NCBI GenBank assembly: GCA_016200765.1
Contig: JACQEC010000057.1
Coordinates: forward strand, 1 to 13,217
DNA length: 13,217 nt
Source of the DNA: Chloroflexota bacterium
GTDB lineage: Bacteria > Chloroflexota > Anaerolineae > JACRMK01
Reading direction: 5' to 3'
The position numbers and the translations under genes were made by a program. The notes beneath the pieces are model-generated. The model saw nothing but the letters and a program-made list of their open reading frames with translations. It was not told where the DNA came from and did no database searches. Positions 5,897-13,217 of this stretch are shown here, piece by piece; position 1 is the stretch's first letter, and each line of letters starts with the position of its first letter.

Positions 5897-6481
5897 TTAT
5901 CCGGTAGGCAGTAGGTGACTGCCGCCGAGCGCAAGAAAGATAAAGCGCGCTGACTTGCCGATCCATGTCGCCAGCACAAACCGCCAAAGCGGCATGCCGG
6001 TCACACCGGCGATCAGGCCGCCGAGGTCAAATAGCGGATTAGGCACCGCCGCCATCACGATGATCGCCAGCATCCCATAGCGGGAAATCCAATAGTGGAA
6101 TCGGTTGTAAAGCGGCTTGTCCTCAATCACAGCCCGGCCGCCGATGCCCGCCAGGTAGCCGGTGATCTCGCCCAATGCCGAGCCCGCGCCCGCTATAATT
6201 CCTACCAGCAGTGGGTTCAGTACCGAGCCGAGCGCGAAGACGGCGAGGAAACCGGGCGCAGGAACAAACAGCGTTGCACTGCTCAACAGGTTGATAATAA
6301 ACACGCCCGGATAGCCCAGCATCCCCAACCGCCGCACCTCATGACGGAAGTAAAACACCGCGACGGCGATGCCGATACTGCCGGCGACCGCGGCAATGCT
6401 GATGAGGATCGCCCGGATTTTTGCGTCGCGGCTGGGCGCGGTGACGAGGGTCGGTTCGTCCTGAGCGATCGGATTATCCAA
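5897..6481 (-). CDS. VTT/DedA (SNARE-associated) family membrane protein
   Basis: A 194-residue protein from a TTG start at 6481; an ATG-initiated reading from 6673 would lie inside the upstream gene in another frame and is rejected. After a polar N-terminus (about 22 residues) come a hydrophobic helix at about 23-45, FVPAPGFLAVFALGSVLNPLL, the GAGSALGEITGYLAG re-entrant-type segment (98-112), and VPNPLFDLGGLIAGVTGMPLWRF followed by IGKSAR. These match the VTT domain of DedA/TMEM41-type proteins, thought to move or scramble lipids. Substrate is unknown. The TTG lies inside the last eight bases of the upstream phosphodiesterase gene (TTGGATAA), implying coupling. It converges on the HypB-like gene with only 12 bases between the stops and no visible terminator. 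Confidence 0.85.
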   Translation of the reverse strand: MDNPIAQDEPTLVTAPSRDAKIRAILISIAAVAGSIGIAVAVFYFRHEVRRLGMLGYPGVFIINLLSSATLFVPAPGFLAVFALGSVLNPLLVGIIAGAGSALGEITGYLAGIGGRAVIEDKPLYNRFHYWISRYGMLAIIVMAAVPNPLFDLGGLIAGVTGMPLWRFVLATWIGKSARFIFLALGGSHLLPTG

Positions 6482-8103
6482 GATACCCCAACTCCCGCAA
6501 GCGTTCTTCCACCTGTTTTGCTTCTGCGACGTTGTAATCCTGCGCCTGAGGGGCTTGCTGGGCGCTGGCCCCGTTGTCGAAAGTAATGGGGTGCTGCGTT
6601 TGAAAAGAGTGTGTAAATACCTCTTTGAGTGGCCGCCCATCCATGTCGGGCGCCAGCGGCAAGCCCATCGCATAGAGGATTGTCGGCGCCATATCCTGAA
6701 TCGCGGCGTCGCGAATGGCGTGCCCGTGGTGGATCATCGGCCCACGCATCATCAGCAACCCTTGGTCACGGTGCATACCGCTGTAGCGGTAGACGCGGTC
6801 CACCACCCTATTGGAGCCGAAATCGGCAAGGCCAAAGAAGATGTCGGTTGGTTCTTTCGGCAGCAAGACCAGATCGGGCGCGGCCTCCAAATGCGGCCCG
6901 CGCCAGACCTGCTCGCGCCCTGAAGTCTTTCGCCAATTCAACGATCTCGTCGCGCACACGCTCGTACTCCGCACCGGGTGCGACCGCGCCGCGCGGCTCG
7001 CGCCCCTTCACGTTTAGGTAAATTGAGCCGACGTGCCGCCCGAACGAGTACGCCTTGCTGTTGAGCCAGTCCACATTGCGGAACGAGAGAAAAAAATACT
7101 TCATCAGCGCATCGGTGAAGTAGCCGAGTTTGTACTCGGCGTGCTTGGCCAGTCCCAGCGCGTTGGCGATGCGGTGTACGTTGCGCAGGGTGAAGCCGCG
7201 ATCAAACAACAGCTTCTTCGCCTGAGTCGGCAGGTCGGTCTTTAGTTTCAGCAATCCCGTTTGTAACAGCCAATTGTTCAATACGATGAAGTTGTGCGCC
7301 GCGCCCATACCGTGGTCGGACAAAATAATGACGAGCGTTTCCGGGTCTACATGGGCCAATATCCGCGCGATGCTCGCGTCTACCTTCTGAAAATACTCGC
7401 GCACAGGCGCCGAGCGGTCGGCGGAGTCGCGCCGCCAAGGGTGCGTCGGGTCTAGGTAGTGCCACATCTGGTGCAAGATGCGGTCGGTGTCGAAGTTGAC
7501 GACGATGAAGAAGTCCGGGTTGTACCGATCAAGCAGGTAGAGCGCCGAATGGGTCAACCCTTCGAGCAGGGCGTCCGAAGCGCGCATGAATGCGTCCGCG
7601 TGCCCTTCGGCAAATGTCTCGGTCGGATAGATGTGATACTTGCCGACCTGCGCTTCGAGGGCGGCTATCAACTCTGGCGGGTGGTAATAATCCTTCGCAC
7701 CATATGGCGTCATCCAGCCGGACACCATGGGGCCGTTGATTTTATCCACCGGATACGCAATCGGCACGTTCAGCGAGCCCGCCACCTTGCCGCTGTCGGA
7801 GATGATCTTCCAGATGGCTTTGCCGTCGCGGCGCGTCGTGTTGACGGGTGGGAAAATGTAGTCTCCGTCACGACGATAGAGGAAATCGAAAATGCCGGTC
7901 TTGCCGGGATTCTTACCGGTCATGAAGGTGGACCACGATGGCCCAGAGGTGGGCGGCATCGTGCTCGCCAGATGACCGGTTGCGCCATCGGTCATGAATT
8001 GTTTTAGTGCCGGCAGAACGCCTGCATTCGCCCAGCCCTGAATGAGTTCCAGCGGCACGCCGTCAAGGCCGATGACCAGAACTTTGGGTGCATCCTCCCC
8101 CAA
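6474..8103 (-). pseudogene. Alkaline-phosphatase-superfamily phosphodiesterase, frameshifted
   Basis: Two overlapping reading frames encode one protein of about 540 residues. The N-terminal frame runs from a TTG at 8103 (AGGAGGG five bases before it) and has VIGLDG (metal Asp14), MPPTSGPSWSTFMTG (probable nucleophile Thr52), DTDRILHQMWHY (D207, H211) and ILSDHGMG (D263, H264). Similarity stops after VELAKDF, and the frame ends in unrelated residues at 6808. The other frame picks up with GPHLEAAPDLVLLPKEP, MIHHGHAIRDAAIQDMAPTILYAMGLPL and MDGRPL to the stop at 6474, carrying the last metal-site His. The family is type I phosphodiesterase/nucleotide pyrophosphatase; substrate unknown. The break could be real or a sequence error. 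If real, the product lacks an essential metal ligand. A TATAAT lies upstream. Confidence 0.8.
6911..6940 (-). other. Frameshift site in the phosphodiesterase gene
   Basis: On the reverse strand the good reading changes frame within or next to GCGAAAGACTTCAGGGCGCG. The change equals one extra base or a net loss of two (modulo three). Relatives usually have a slightly longer linker with a DP.TG motif here, so a short deletion is as likely as a single-base error. Confidence 0.6.
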
Positions 8104-8133
8104 AATGCCCTCCTATAGGTAGACTCACTGCCG

Positions 8134-8139
8134 ATTATA
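8134..8139 (-). promoter_or_regulatory. Candidate -10 box of the phosphodiesterase-VTT pair
   Basis: The reverse strand reads TATAAT about 30 bases before the TTG start at 8103, leaving a short leader with AGGAGGG. The -35 region at 17 bases (TAACGA) is poor. The 166-base gap to the SDR gene is divergent and holds both promoters. Confidence 0.45.
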
Positions 8140-8226
8140 CCTGATTGTGAAGAAATTCGTTATTTTGATAACACCTTTGCCAAGGCGCAAAAGCCATCCG
8201 CCTGTTCTGCGGCCCGTGTTGTTGTG

Positions 8227-8235
8227 TGCTACAAT
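8227..8235 (+). promoter_or_regulatory. Extended -10 promoter candidate of the SDR gene
   Basis: TGCTACAAT gives a TGN extension before TACAAT (8230-8235). The predicted start near 8242 leaves a leader of about 28 bases with AAGGAG (8259-8264). It has the same TGC extension as the candidates at 980 and 2639. Confidence 0.5.
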
Positions 8236-8269
8236 CTCGCCCGCAGCCATTCTCACCGAAGGAGCAGAT

Positions 8270-9034
8270 ATGTCTATTGCCATTGATCTGAGCGGCCGGA
8301 GCGCCATTGTAACCGGTGGCGGGCGCGGTATCGGGCGCGAAACGGCGATGCTGCTGGCCCGTGCGGGCGCGCAGTTGACCATCGCCGACTTGGATGAGGT
8401 AAGCGCGCAGGGTGTTGCGGATGAGATTACCGCGCAGGGTGGCCGCGCGGTCGCCGTGCGCGCCGACATCACCCGCGTGGACGACGCACAGGCGATAGCG
8501 CTGGCGTGCCTGAACACCTACGGGCGCATAGATATTCTGGTCAATAACGCCGCGCGCTGGACGATTAAACTGTTTAAAGATATGGCGCCGCAGGATTACG
8601 ACACCGACATCCGCGTCACGCTCTACGGCACCTTGCACGTCTCGCGCGCGGTGCTGGACCCGATGATCGCACAGAAGTATGGGCGCATCATCAACTTGAT
8701 CTCCGATGCGGGGCGCGTTGGCGAGCCATACCTCAGCGTCTATTCAGCCGCCAAGGCGGGTGTAGCCGGATTCACTAAGGCGCTGGCGAAAGAGGTTGGC
8801 CGCTACAACATCACCGTCAACGGCGTCGCGCCCGGCACCACCCACACGCCCGGCGCGGCAGACTTCATCGAGCGGGCCGGCGGCGAAGAGAAGTTAGCGA
8901 AGGCATATCCTTTGCGTCGGCTCGGCCAGCCGGCCGACATCGCCAACGCCATCCTCTTTCTCGCATCCGACCTGTCATCTTACATGACCGGCCAGATTTT
9001 CAGCGTGAGCGGGGGATACAGCACAGCAGGGTAG
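8270..9034 (+). CDS. Short-chain dehydrogenase/reductase, BadH/FabG-like
   Basis: A 254-residue classical SDR. The Rossmann motif TGGGRGIG is at 15-22, Asp40 at the end of the second strand favours NAD over NADP, Asp66 follows the third strand, and NNAA is at 92-95. The catalytic Ser145 (NLISDAGRVG), Tyr158 and Lys162 (YSAAK) are present. The usual helix-4 Asn is Thr117, so the tetrad is incomplete but the triad is intact. The SDAGRVG stretch and C-terminal SVSGGYSTAG resemble 2-hydroxycyclohexanecarboxyl-CoA dehydrogenase and other acyl-CoA or acyl-ACP dehydrogenases; the substrate cannot be fixed. AAGGAG lies five bases before the chosen ATG; the frame extends back to 8147 without family similarity. 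It is a single gene, divergent from the phosphodiesterase and convergent with lnt (22 bases apart). Confidence 0.9.
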   Translation: MSIAIDLSGRSAIVTGGGRGIGRETAMLLARAGAQLTIADLDEVSAQGVADEITAQGGRAVAVRADITRVDDAQAIALACLNTYGRIDILVNNAARWTIKLFKDMAPQDYDTDIRVTLYGTLHVSRAVLDPMIAQKYGRIINLISDAGRVGEPYLSVYSAAKAGVAGFTKALAKEVGRYNITVNGVAPGTTHTPGAADFIERAGGEEKLAKAYPLRRLGQPADIANAILFLASDLSSYMTGQIFSVSGGYSTAG

Positions 9035-9056
9035 ACCGATCTCGTCGGGCAAACAT

Positions 9057-10940
9057 TCAGGCCACGGCAGGCGCGCGCAACAGGCGGCGCGGCCAAGCCG
9101 TGCCCCTCAACAGCATCGCGCCAAGCACAGCCAAGCCGATGTAAGCGATCCAGTCGCCGGTGCGCGTGTAAACGGTGCCGCGCTCCAGCACCACCGGCAC
9201 ATCGGCAACGAGCACCATCTTCTTCCGCTCGTCCCAGGGCGCGCTGGTCAGTACCCGCCCAAAGGGGTCTATGATGGCCGAGCCGACCCGCCAGTCGGCG
9301 CGCACAATCGCCAGACGGTTCTCGGTTGCGCGGAGTATCGCCTGTGTGTAAAAGCCCCACGCACCCTCCGGCCAATCGTGGTTGGACGAGGTGAGGAGAC
9401 TCGCGCCGCCCGCGGCCAGTCTCGACGCGACATCGGTGTAGGCGTTGTCATAACAGACGAAGTTGCTCAGCCCGCCAAACGGTGTCTGATAGACTGGGAA
9501 CTGGCCGGCCGTGACCGAGTATTCGCCAATGTAGGCAATCGGGTGGTTCTTGGCGTACGGCCCAAGCCACTCACCGCGCGGCGTGGCCGTATAGACCTCG
9601 TTGCGCGAGTTAGGGTCGTTCCACAGGTAGAAAGTGAACGTGATGTACGCGCCCACCTCTTTGGCGAGGTTGGTCAGCCGCGCGACCAGCCCAAGGTTTG
9701 CCGCCGGGTCCACCCACAGTACGGCCTCTGGCAACGCGATGACCTTCGCGCCGCGCGCCCCCGCCTCGCGAATCATCGGCTCGAAGTCGGCCAGCACCGC
9801 GTCGTCCATACCCTGCCAATCGCCCTTCAGCCAATAAGAAAAATAGACCGGGCTGTCGCCCAGGTCTTCACCCACCTGCACCGCCGCGACGCGTACGGTC
9901 TGCGACGGTGTGCCGATGAGCATATAGCCGGCGATGTGCGCACCGGCGACGATGAGCAGGGTCACGCAGGCAAAGGGAGCAACGGGGAAACCCAAAATCC
10001 CGCGCAAACGTCTCCAGTCCATGCGGCTGGCGTGCGGTTTGGGCGCAGGTGTTTGCAGGTTCTGCCTTCGTTGCTCGTAGCCATAGATCAGTAGCGCGAG
10101 CGCATAGTTGGCCGCGATAACCAGCGCGCCAATCAGCCATGGGCCACCGGCAGTGGCAAGTTGGATGAGGGGAATGTTGGCGTGCTGGGTAGTCGGGATG
10201 CGCGCCCAGCCCTGCCCCAGTTCAACGATCACCCGCACCATCTCCATGCCCATCCAGCCTAGCGCCGGGCCGATGATGAAGAAACGGAAGCCAGTCTGTT
10301 GGTGGAACGCCATCGAGCCGCCGGGGAGGCCGGTCAGGTAGAGCACGATGCACACCAGCCCGATACCCAGCACGATCAGCGGCCAGACCGGAATCGGGAA
10401 GCCGGTTGGCAGTTCAGGCGGAAAGACGTGCATGAACACGAGCGTATAGGCGACGAAGAGGGTCAGGGCAGGATAGAGATTGGCAGGTTGGATGGCGCGC
10501 AGCATCCCCATCGCGCTACGGGGAATGGAGGCGGGCTTATCGTAAAGGAGTTGCGCGAGGATCATGGGCACCAGCGCAACCCAAGCCAGCCCGCCAACGT
10601 CAAATGGAGGGAACGACAGGTAGAGCAGGACGCCGGAGAGCAGGGCGAGCGCAAGACCCGCGATGGGCACTCGGTTGATGAACACAGCCCGCCCGCGGCG
10701 CGCGGCCCCCAAAATAGCGAGGGCGCCTGCGAGAACGGCAACGAGTCCCAGCGTCTCGCCGGGCAGAAGCACCTCGTAGTTGTGCTTAGGCCCGCCTTCG
10801 TGCGCCCAGACCACCGCGGGCGATAGGGCGGCCAGCGCGGCCAGCCACAGCAAGTTCCTGCGTATCAAAGCTTTCAATTCTCTTCGCAGTGCTGGCAGTA
10901 ACAGGCTGTCACACCACCCCCGACATCCCGCCATCCACAT
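9057..10940 (-). CDS. lnt: Apolipoprotein N-acyltransferase
   Basis: A protein of up to 627 residues with several membrane helices in the first 340 and a periplasmic nitrilase-fold domain from about 349 to 580, the layout of Lnt, which adds the third acyl chain to lipoproteins. Lnt signatures include YLSFPPFDVGGLAWVALVPM, TTQHANIPLIQLA and ENRLAIVRADW. The catalytic Glu-Lys-Cys set is E405 (LPEAVL), K464 (PYAKNHPIAYIGEY) and C496 (NFVCYDNAY). The residue after Cys-Tyr is Asp where Glu is usual. A last helix (598-612) anchors the C-terminus. The start is uncertain: the ATG at 10940 overlaps the SDR gene by 32 bases and those residues look non-native, so a TTG at 10868 (603 residues) is likelier. 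The exported oxidase with its lipobox is a possible client. Confidence 0.9.
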   Translation of the reverse strand: MWMAGCRGWCDSLLLPALRRELKALIRRNLLWLAALAALSPAVVWAHEGGPKHNYEVLLPGETLGLVAVLAGALAILGAARRGRAVFINRVPIAGLALALLSGVLLYLSFPPFDVGGLAWVALVPMILAQLLYDKPASIPRSAMGMLRAIQPANLYPALTLFVAYTLVFMHVFPPELPTGFPIPVWPLIVLGIGLVCIVLYLTGLPGGSMAFHQQTGFRFFIIGPALGWMGMEMVRVIVELGQGWARIPTTQHANIPLIQLATAGGPWLIGALVIAANYALALLIYGYEQRRQNLQTPAPKPHASRMDWRRLRGILGFPVAPFACVTLLIVAGAHIAGYMLIGTPSQTVRVAAVQVGEDLGDSPVYFSYWLKGDWQGMDDAVLADFEPMIREAGARGAKVIALPEAVLWVDPAANLGLVARLTNLAKEVGAYITFTFYLWNDPNSRNEVYTATPRGEWLGPYAKNHPIAYIGEYSVTAGQFPVYQTPFGGLSNFVCYDNAYTDVASRLAAGGASLLTSSNHDWPEGAWGFYTQAILRATENRLAIVRADWRVGSAIIDPFGRVLTSAPWDERKKMVLVADVPVVLERGTVYTRTGDWIAYIGLAVLGAMLLRGTAWPRRLLRAPAVA

Positions 10941-11682
10941 TGATACTTGCCCCGGTCACATAACTGGCGGCATCGGATGCGAGGAACGTGATGACGTTGG
11001 CGGCCTCTTCCGCTTCGCCGACGCGGCCTAATGGAATGTTCTTGCCCATCTGCTCATACGCCTGTGCCGGCGACAGGCCGCGGCGCGCCGCGCCCCGCTC
11101 CTGCTGGCCGCTTTTAATCAACCCCACACAGACCGTGTTCACCAGAATATTGTGCTCGGCCATGTCCCGCGAGAGCGCCTTGGTGAGCGCAATGCCGGCG
11201 GCGCGGCTCACCGTCGTCGGCAGTGACCGCGCGCCGGGCTGCTTGGCGCCGACCATCGTGATGTTGATGATACGCCCGCCACCCTGCCTTTTCATGTGCG
11301 GGATGGCCGCGCGCGACGCCCGTATGGCCCCGAAGAGTTTCAGTTCCAGATCAGCCGACCAAACCTCGTCGTCAATGCTCTCGAACGGGTGGGCGTTGGA
11401 TGTGCCGGCGTTGTTGACCAGAATATCCAATCGCCCGAAATGCCTGACGGTTTCTTCGATAAAGTTCTGGATGTCAGCCGGCTTGGTCACATCAGCGGGC
11501 ACGGCCAGCACCTCGCCGCCAGCCGCCTTGATCTCGTCCGCCGTTTGCATTAACACGTCCTGCCGCCGCGCGCAGATGGCGACTTTCGCGCCCTCTCGTG
11601 CTAGGCGCATCGCAGCGGCTCTTCCGATGCCTTCACTGCCGCCTGTAATCGCCGCCACTTTGCCGCGTAAGCCCAATTCCAT
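10909..11682 (-). CDS. SDR-fold protein lacking the catalytic residues
   Basis: A 257-residue protein with a clear SDR fold. TGGSEGIG (13-20) binds the nucleotide, ADVT is near 63, NNAG is at 90-93, and the C-terminus ends INVDGGMSGVV. Aligned by motif spacing to FabG, the active site is changed: the helix-4 Asn is Lys115, the catalytic Ser falls on Met143 (Thr142 beside it), and the YxxxK pair reads T156-T-V-S-R160. An ordinary dehydrogenase mechanism is therefore unlikely; it may bind a dinucleotide or acyl ligand without reducing it, or belong to a divergent SDR subgroup with another chemistry. The start is firm, with AGGAG (11689-11693) six bases upstream. It lies 57 bases after the small membrane protein and overlaps or abuts lnt, so all three are probably one operon. 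Confidence 0.88.
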   Translation of the reverse strand: MELGLRGKVAAITGGSEGIGRAAAMRLAREGAKVAICARRQDVLMQTADEIKAAGGEVLAVPADVTKPADIQNFIEETVRHFGRLDILVNNAGTSNAHPFESIDDEVWSADLELKLFGAIRASRAAIPHMKRQGGGRIINITMVGAKQPGARSLPTTVSRAAGIALTKALSRDMAEHNILVNTVCVGLIKSGQQERGAARRGLSPAQAYEQMGKNIPLGRVGEAEEAANVITFLASDAASYVTGASINVDGGMSGVV

Positions 11683-11739
11683 AGTTCGCTCCTGATGTGG
11701 ATTCCAGATGAGTGATGGTCGCCCGTCCCACGATTCGGC

Positions 11740-11919
11740 TCATGATCGGGTGCTGTTATCGGCGTGTTTTTCCGTCAGCCCGGCGGGTTGTTTTGGCTTG
11801 CCTCTGCCGCGCGATTTGAGGAAGGAGTAGATCAGCGCGAGCGCGAGCACGCCTTCGACGACGAGGATCACTTCGTCAAAGATGCCGGAGCCGCCATGGT
11901 TCAGCAGAGAAAATTGCAC
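11740..11919 (-). CDS. Small single-helix membrane protein, leaderless GTG start
   Basis: A 59-residue protein of unknown function. A short N-terminus (MQFSLLNHGGSGIFDE) leads to one hydrophobic helix, VILVVEGVLALALIYSFL, then a basic patch KSRGRGKPK and a polar tail. This predicts a one-pass protein with the basic tail inside the cell. An ATG at 11946 would add nine residues, but it lies between the -35 and -10 of a strong promoter. The predicted transcription start (11919) falls on the first base of a GTG, so a leaderless messenger beginning at GTG is the best reading. It heads the likely operon with the SDR-fold gene and lnt. No close family is recognised. Confidence 0.55.
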   Translation of the reverse strand: MQFSLLNHGGSGIFDEVILVVEGVLALALIYSFLKSRGRGKPKQPAGLTEKHADNSTRS

Positions 11920-11925
11920 CTGACG

Positions 11926-11954
11926 AGGATAGCACAGAGTATGCATGATGGCAA
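11926..11954 (-). promoter_or_regulatory. Promoter of the small membrane protein-SDR-lnt operon
   Basis: Reverse strand: TTGCCA (11949-11954), a 17-base spacer ending in the TGC extension, then TATCCT (11926-11931). The expected start is 11919, the first base of the GTG codon. This is the best-formed promoter in the window. Confidence 0.65.
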
Positions 11955-12197
11955 AGTGAACACCAACCCAATCTTTGGCAATCGCATCTGAATTATCTAC
12001 TGCGCCTCCGCATCGGTGTTGGCCATGATTACGGTTGCTCGTCGCGTTGGCGCTCTCGGCTATTCGTCTTGGGCTGGCATTCGTAAGATGGCCACGGCGA
12101 GATTGGATTCGTTTACCATGATTAGCCAGAAAGGGGTTAGAATAGTGGGGCGAGATAATATTTTCCGATGTAGGCCTTCCGATAGGAGGTATTGAAC

Positions 12198-13217
12198 TTG
12201 AATACAGTCAAACTGGAATCCATACCATCGCTGACGTTCGCCCAACGGCTACACAACTGGAGGGAGATTCTCGACACCGCCAACTTGTCAAAGGGCAAGC
12301 CGATGGATCGCCTGTCGAAATGGCTCCTCATCACCCGCGCCGCCGTATTCTCGATGACGATCACCTCCGCGTTGATCGGCGGCCTGCTCGCGGCGGCGAC
12401 GCCCGGCGCGAAAGTTAACTGGTTCTATTTTGCGCTGGCCTTGATCGGGCTTGTGTTGGCCCATGCGACGAACAACATGCTGAACGATTACTTCGACTTC
12501 ACGAGCGGACTGGATACCGCGGATTACCCGCGCGTGCAATACGCGCCGCATCCGCTGGTGTCCGGGCTGACCACGCGACGCGGCCTCTTGGCGGCTATCG
12601 GCCTCACGAACGGGCTCGATGTCGCCATCGGGTTGGTTCTCACCTGGGCGCGCGGACCGTTGGTCTTGCTGTTTGCCGCGCTGGGGTTGTTTATCAGCGT
12701 CTTCTATGTGATGAAGCCCATCGTGCTGAAACGACGCGGGTTGGGGGAGATTGGCGTATTACTTGCCTGGGGCCCGCTGATGATTGGCGGCACGTACTTT
12801 GTGGCGGCGGGCACGCTTCCTGACTGGATCTGGTCGGCCTCACTGCCCTACGCGCTGATTGTCATGAGCGTCCTTATGGGCAAGCACCTCGACAAGTACG
12901 AGGTTGATCAGGCGAAGGGCGTCCGGACACTGCCGGTGCTTCTGGGTTTTCAGCCGGCACTGCGCTTCAATCAGGCGCTCATGGTTGGCTTTTATGCCGT
13001 CATCGCATTCTTGATACTGACCCACGTGCTGGCCGTCTGGGTGAGTCTGGTGGCTCTGGCGATCCCTCGCTTGCTAACCGTCTTGAAAATCTACGAGATA
13101 CCCAAGCCGACCGCGCCCCCGCCCGGTTATCCGGTCTGGCCGCTGTGGTATGTCTCGTGGGCTTTTTATTTCAACAAGCGCGCAGGCGAGCTGTTCGTGC
13201 TCGGCCTCGTGCTCAAT
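12198..13217 (+). CDS. UbiA-family prenyltransferase, N-terminal part (MenA-like)
   Basis: The frame is open from a TTG at 12198 to the window edge (340 codons, no stop), so the C-terminus is missing. AGGAGGT (12184-12190) lies seven bases before the TTG; no ATG fits as well. The multi-helix protein carries the first Mg-diphosphate motif NDYFDFTSGLD (N96, D97, D100, D106) and the second acidic motif LDKYEVDQAKGVRTLPVLLG (D232, D237, K240), the hallmarks of the UbiA superfamily. The second motif with KG.RTL resembles MenA-type quinone enzymes, so menaquinone synthesis is likely, but other aromatic or lipid acceptors are possible. It begins with a polar N-terminus of about 40 residues. The 240-base gap upstream shows a TTCCGAT repeat (12163 and 12177) and no convincing promoter or gene. 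Confidence 0.88.
   Translation, partial: MNTVKLESIPSLTFAQRLHNWREILDTANLSKGKPMDRLSKWLLITRAAVFSMTITSALIGGLLAAATPGAKVNWFYFALALIGLVLAHATNNMLNDYFDFTSGLDTADYPRVQYAPHPLVSGLTTRRGLLAAIGLTNGLDVAIGLVLTWARGPLVLLFAALGLFISVFYVMKPIVLKRRGLGEIGVLLAWGPLMIGGTYFVAAGTLPDWIWSASLPYALIVMSVLMGKHLDKYEVDQAKGVRTLPVLLGFQPALRFNQALMVGFYAVIAFLILTHVLAVWVSLVALAIPRLLTVLKIYEIPKPTAPPPGYPVWPLWYVSWAFYFNKRAGELFVLGLVLN

Noticed and set aside
11716..11729. TGGTC-GCCC-GTCCC as a DosR-like box before the SDR-fold gene
   Set aside because: GC-rich spacer, sits too close to the start codon for an activator site and has no promoter beside it.
12025..12195. A 56-codon plus-strand ORF ending two bases before the UbiA TTG start
   Set aside because: No Shine-Dalgarno site, mixed low-GC third positions unlike its neighbours and no recognisable motif; its end runs through the UbiA ribosome-binding site.

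Overview
The window is GC-rich (roughly 60 percent) bacterial chromosomal DNA with short intergenic gaps, gene pairs that overlap by a few bases, clear Shine-Dalgarno sites and several TTG/GTG starts. No rRNA, tRNA, CRISPR array, transposase or phage gene is visible. The gene types (a DevR/DosR-like regulator, FocA/NirC channel, Tat-exported two-domain multicopper oxidase, VTT/DedA protein, Lnt, UbiA prenyltransferase and a DUF2723 membrane protein) fit a Chloroflexota (Anaerolineae-like) genome best. That assignment is inference from gene flavour, not a phylogenetic result.

Layout. 1-715 (minus): the 5' part of a DUF2723 membrane protein, coupled by an ATGA overlap to a small GIY-YIG protein. 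716-1027: a gene-free gap holding a possible folded element and two outward promoter candidates. 1028-1693 (plus): a complete NarL-type response regulator resembling DevR/DosR. 1726-2368 (minus): a DoxX-like membrane protein followed by a strong intrinsic terminator. 2369-2731: a divergent control region containing a perfect GGGAC-N4-GTCCC palindrome and a weaker copy exactly at -42.5 of the doxX promoter candidate. 2732-5884 (plus): a likely operon of a formate/nitrite channel, a lone receiver domain, a Tat-lipoprotein two-domain multicopper oxidase (ATGA overlap with the receiver), and a HypB-like protein whose P-loop lysine and metal-site cysteine are missing. 5897-8103 (minus): a VTT/DedA protein overlapping the end of an alkaline-phosphatase-superfamily phosphodiesterase gene that carries a frameshift. 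8270-9034 (plus): a BadH/FabG-like SDR. 9057-11919 (minus): a likely operon of a 59-residue one-helix membrane protein, apparently leaderless, then an SDR-fold protein lacking all usual catalytic residues, then apolipoprotein N-acyltransferase. 12198-13217 (plus): the 5' part of a UbiA prenyltransferase with a TTG start.

How it may work together. The most suggestive part is 1-5.9 kb: a DosR-type regulator, a DosR-box-like operator in front of doxX and focA, an anion channel, a receiver, an exported copper oxidase and a HypB-derived protein. This looks like a respiration or redox-stress module (oxygen limitation, nitrite/NO, or copper). The link between regulator and operator is inference from sequence resemblance and proximity. 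The rest of the window looks like ordinary membrane, lipid and lipoprotein housekeeping.
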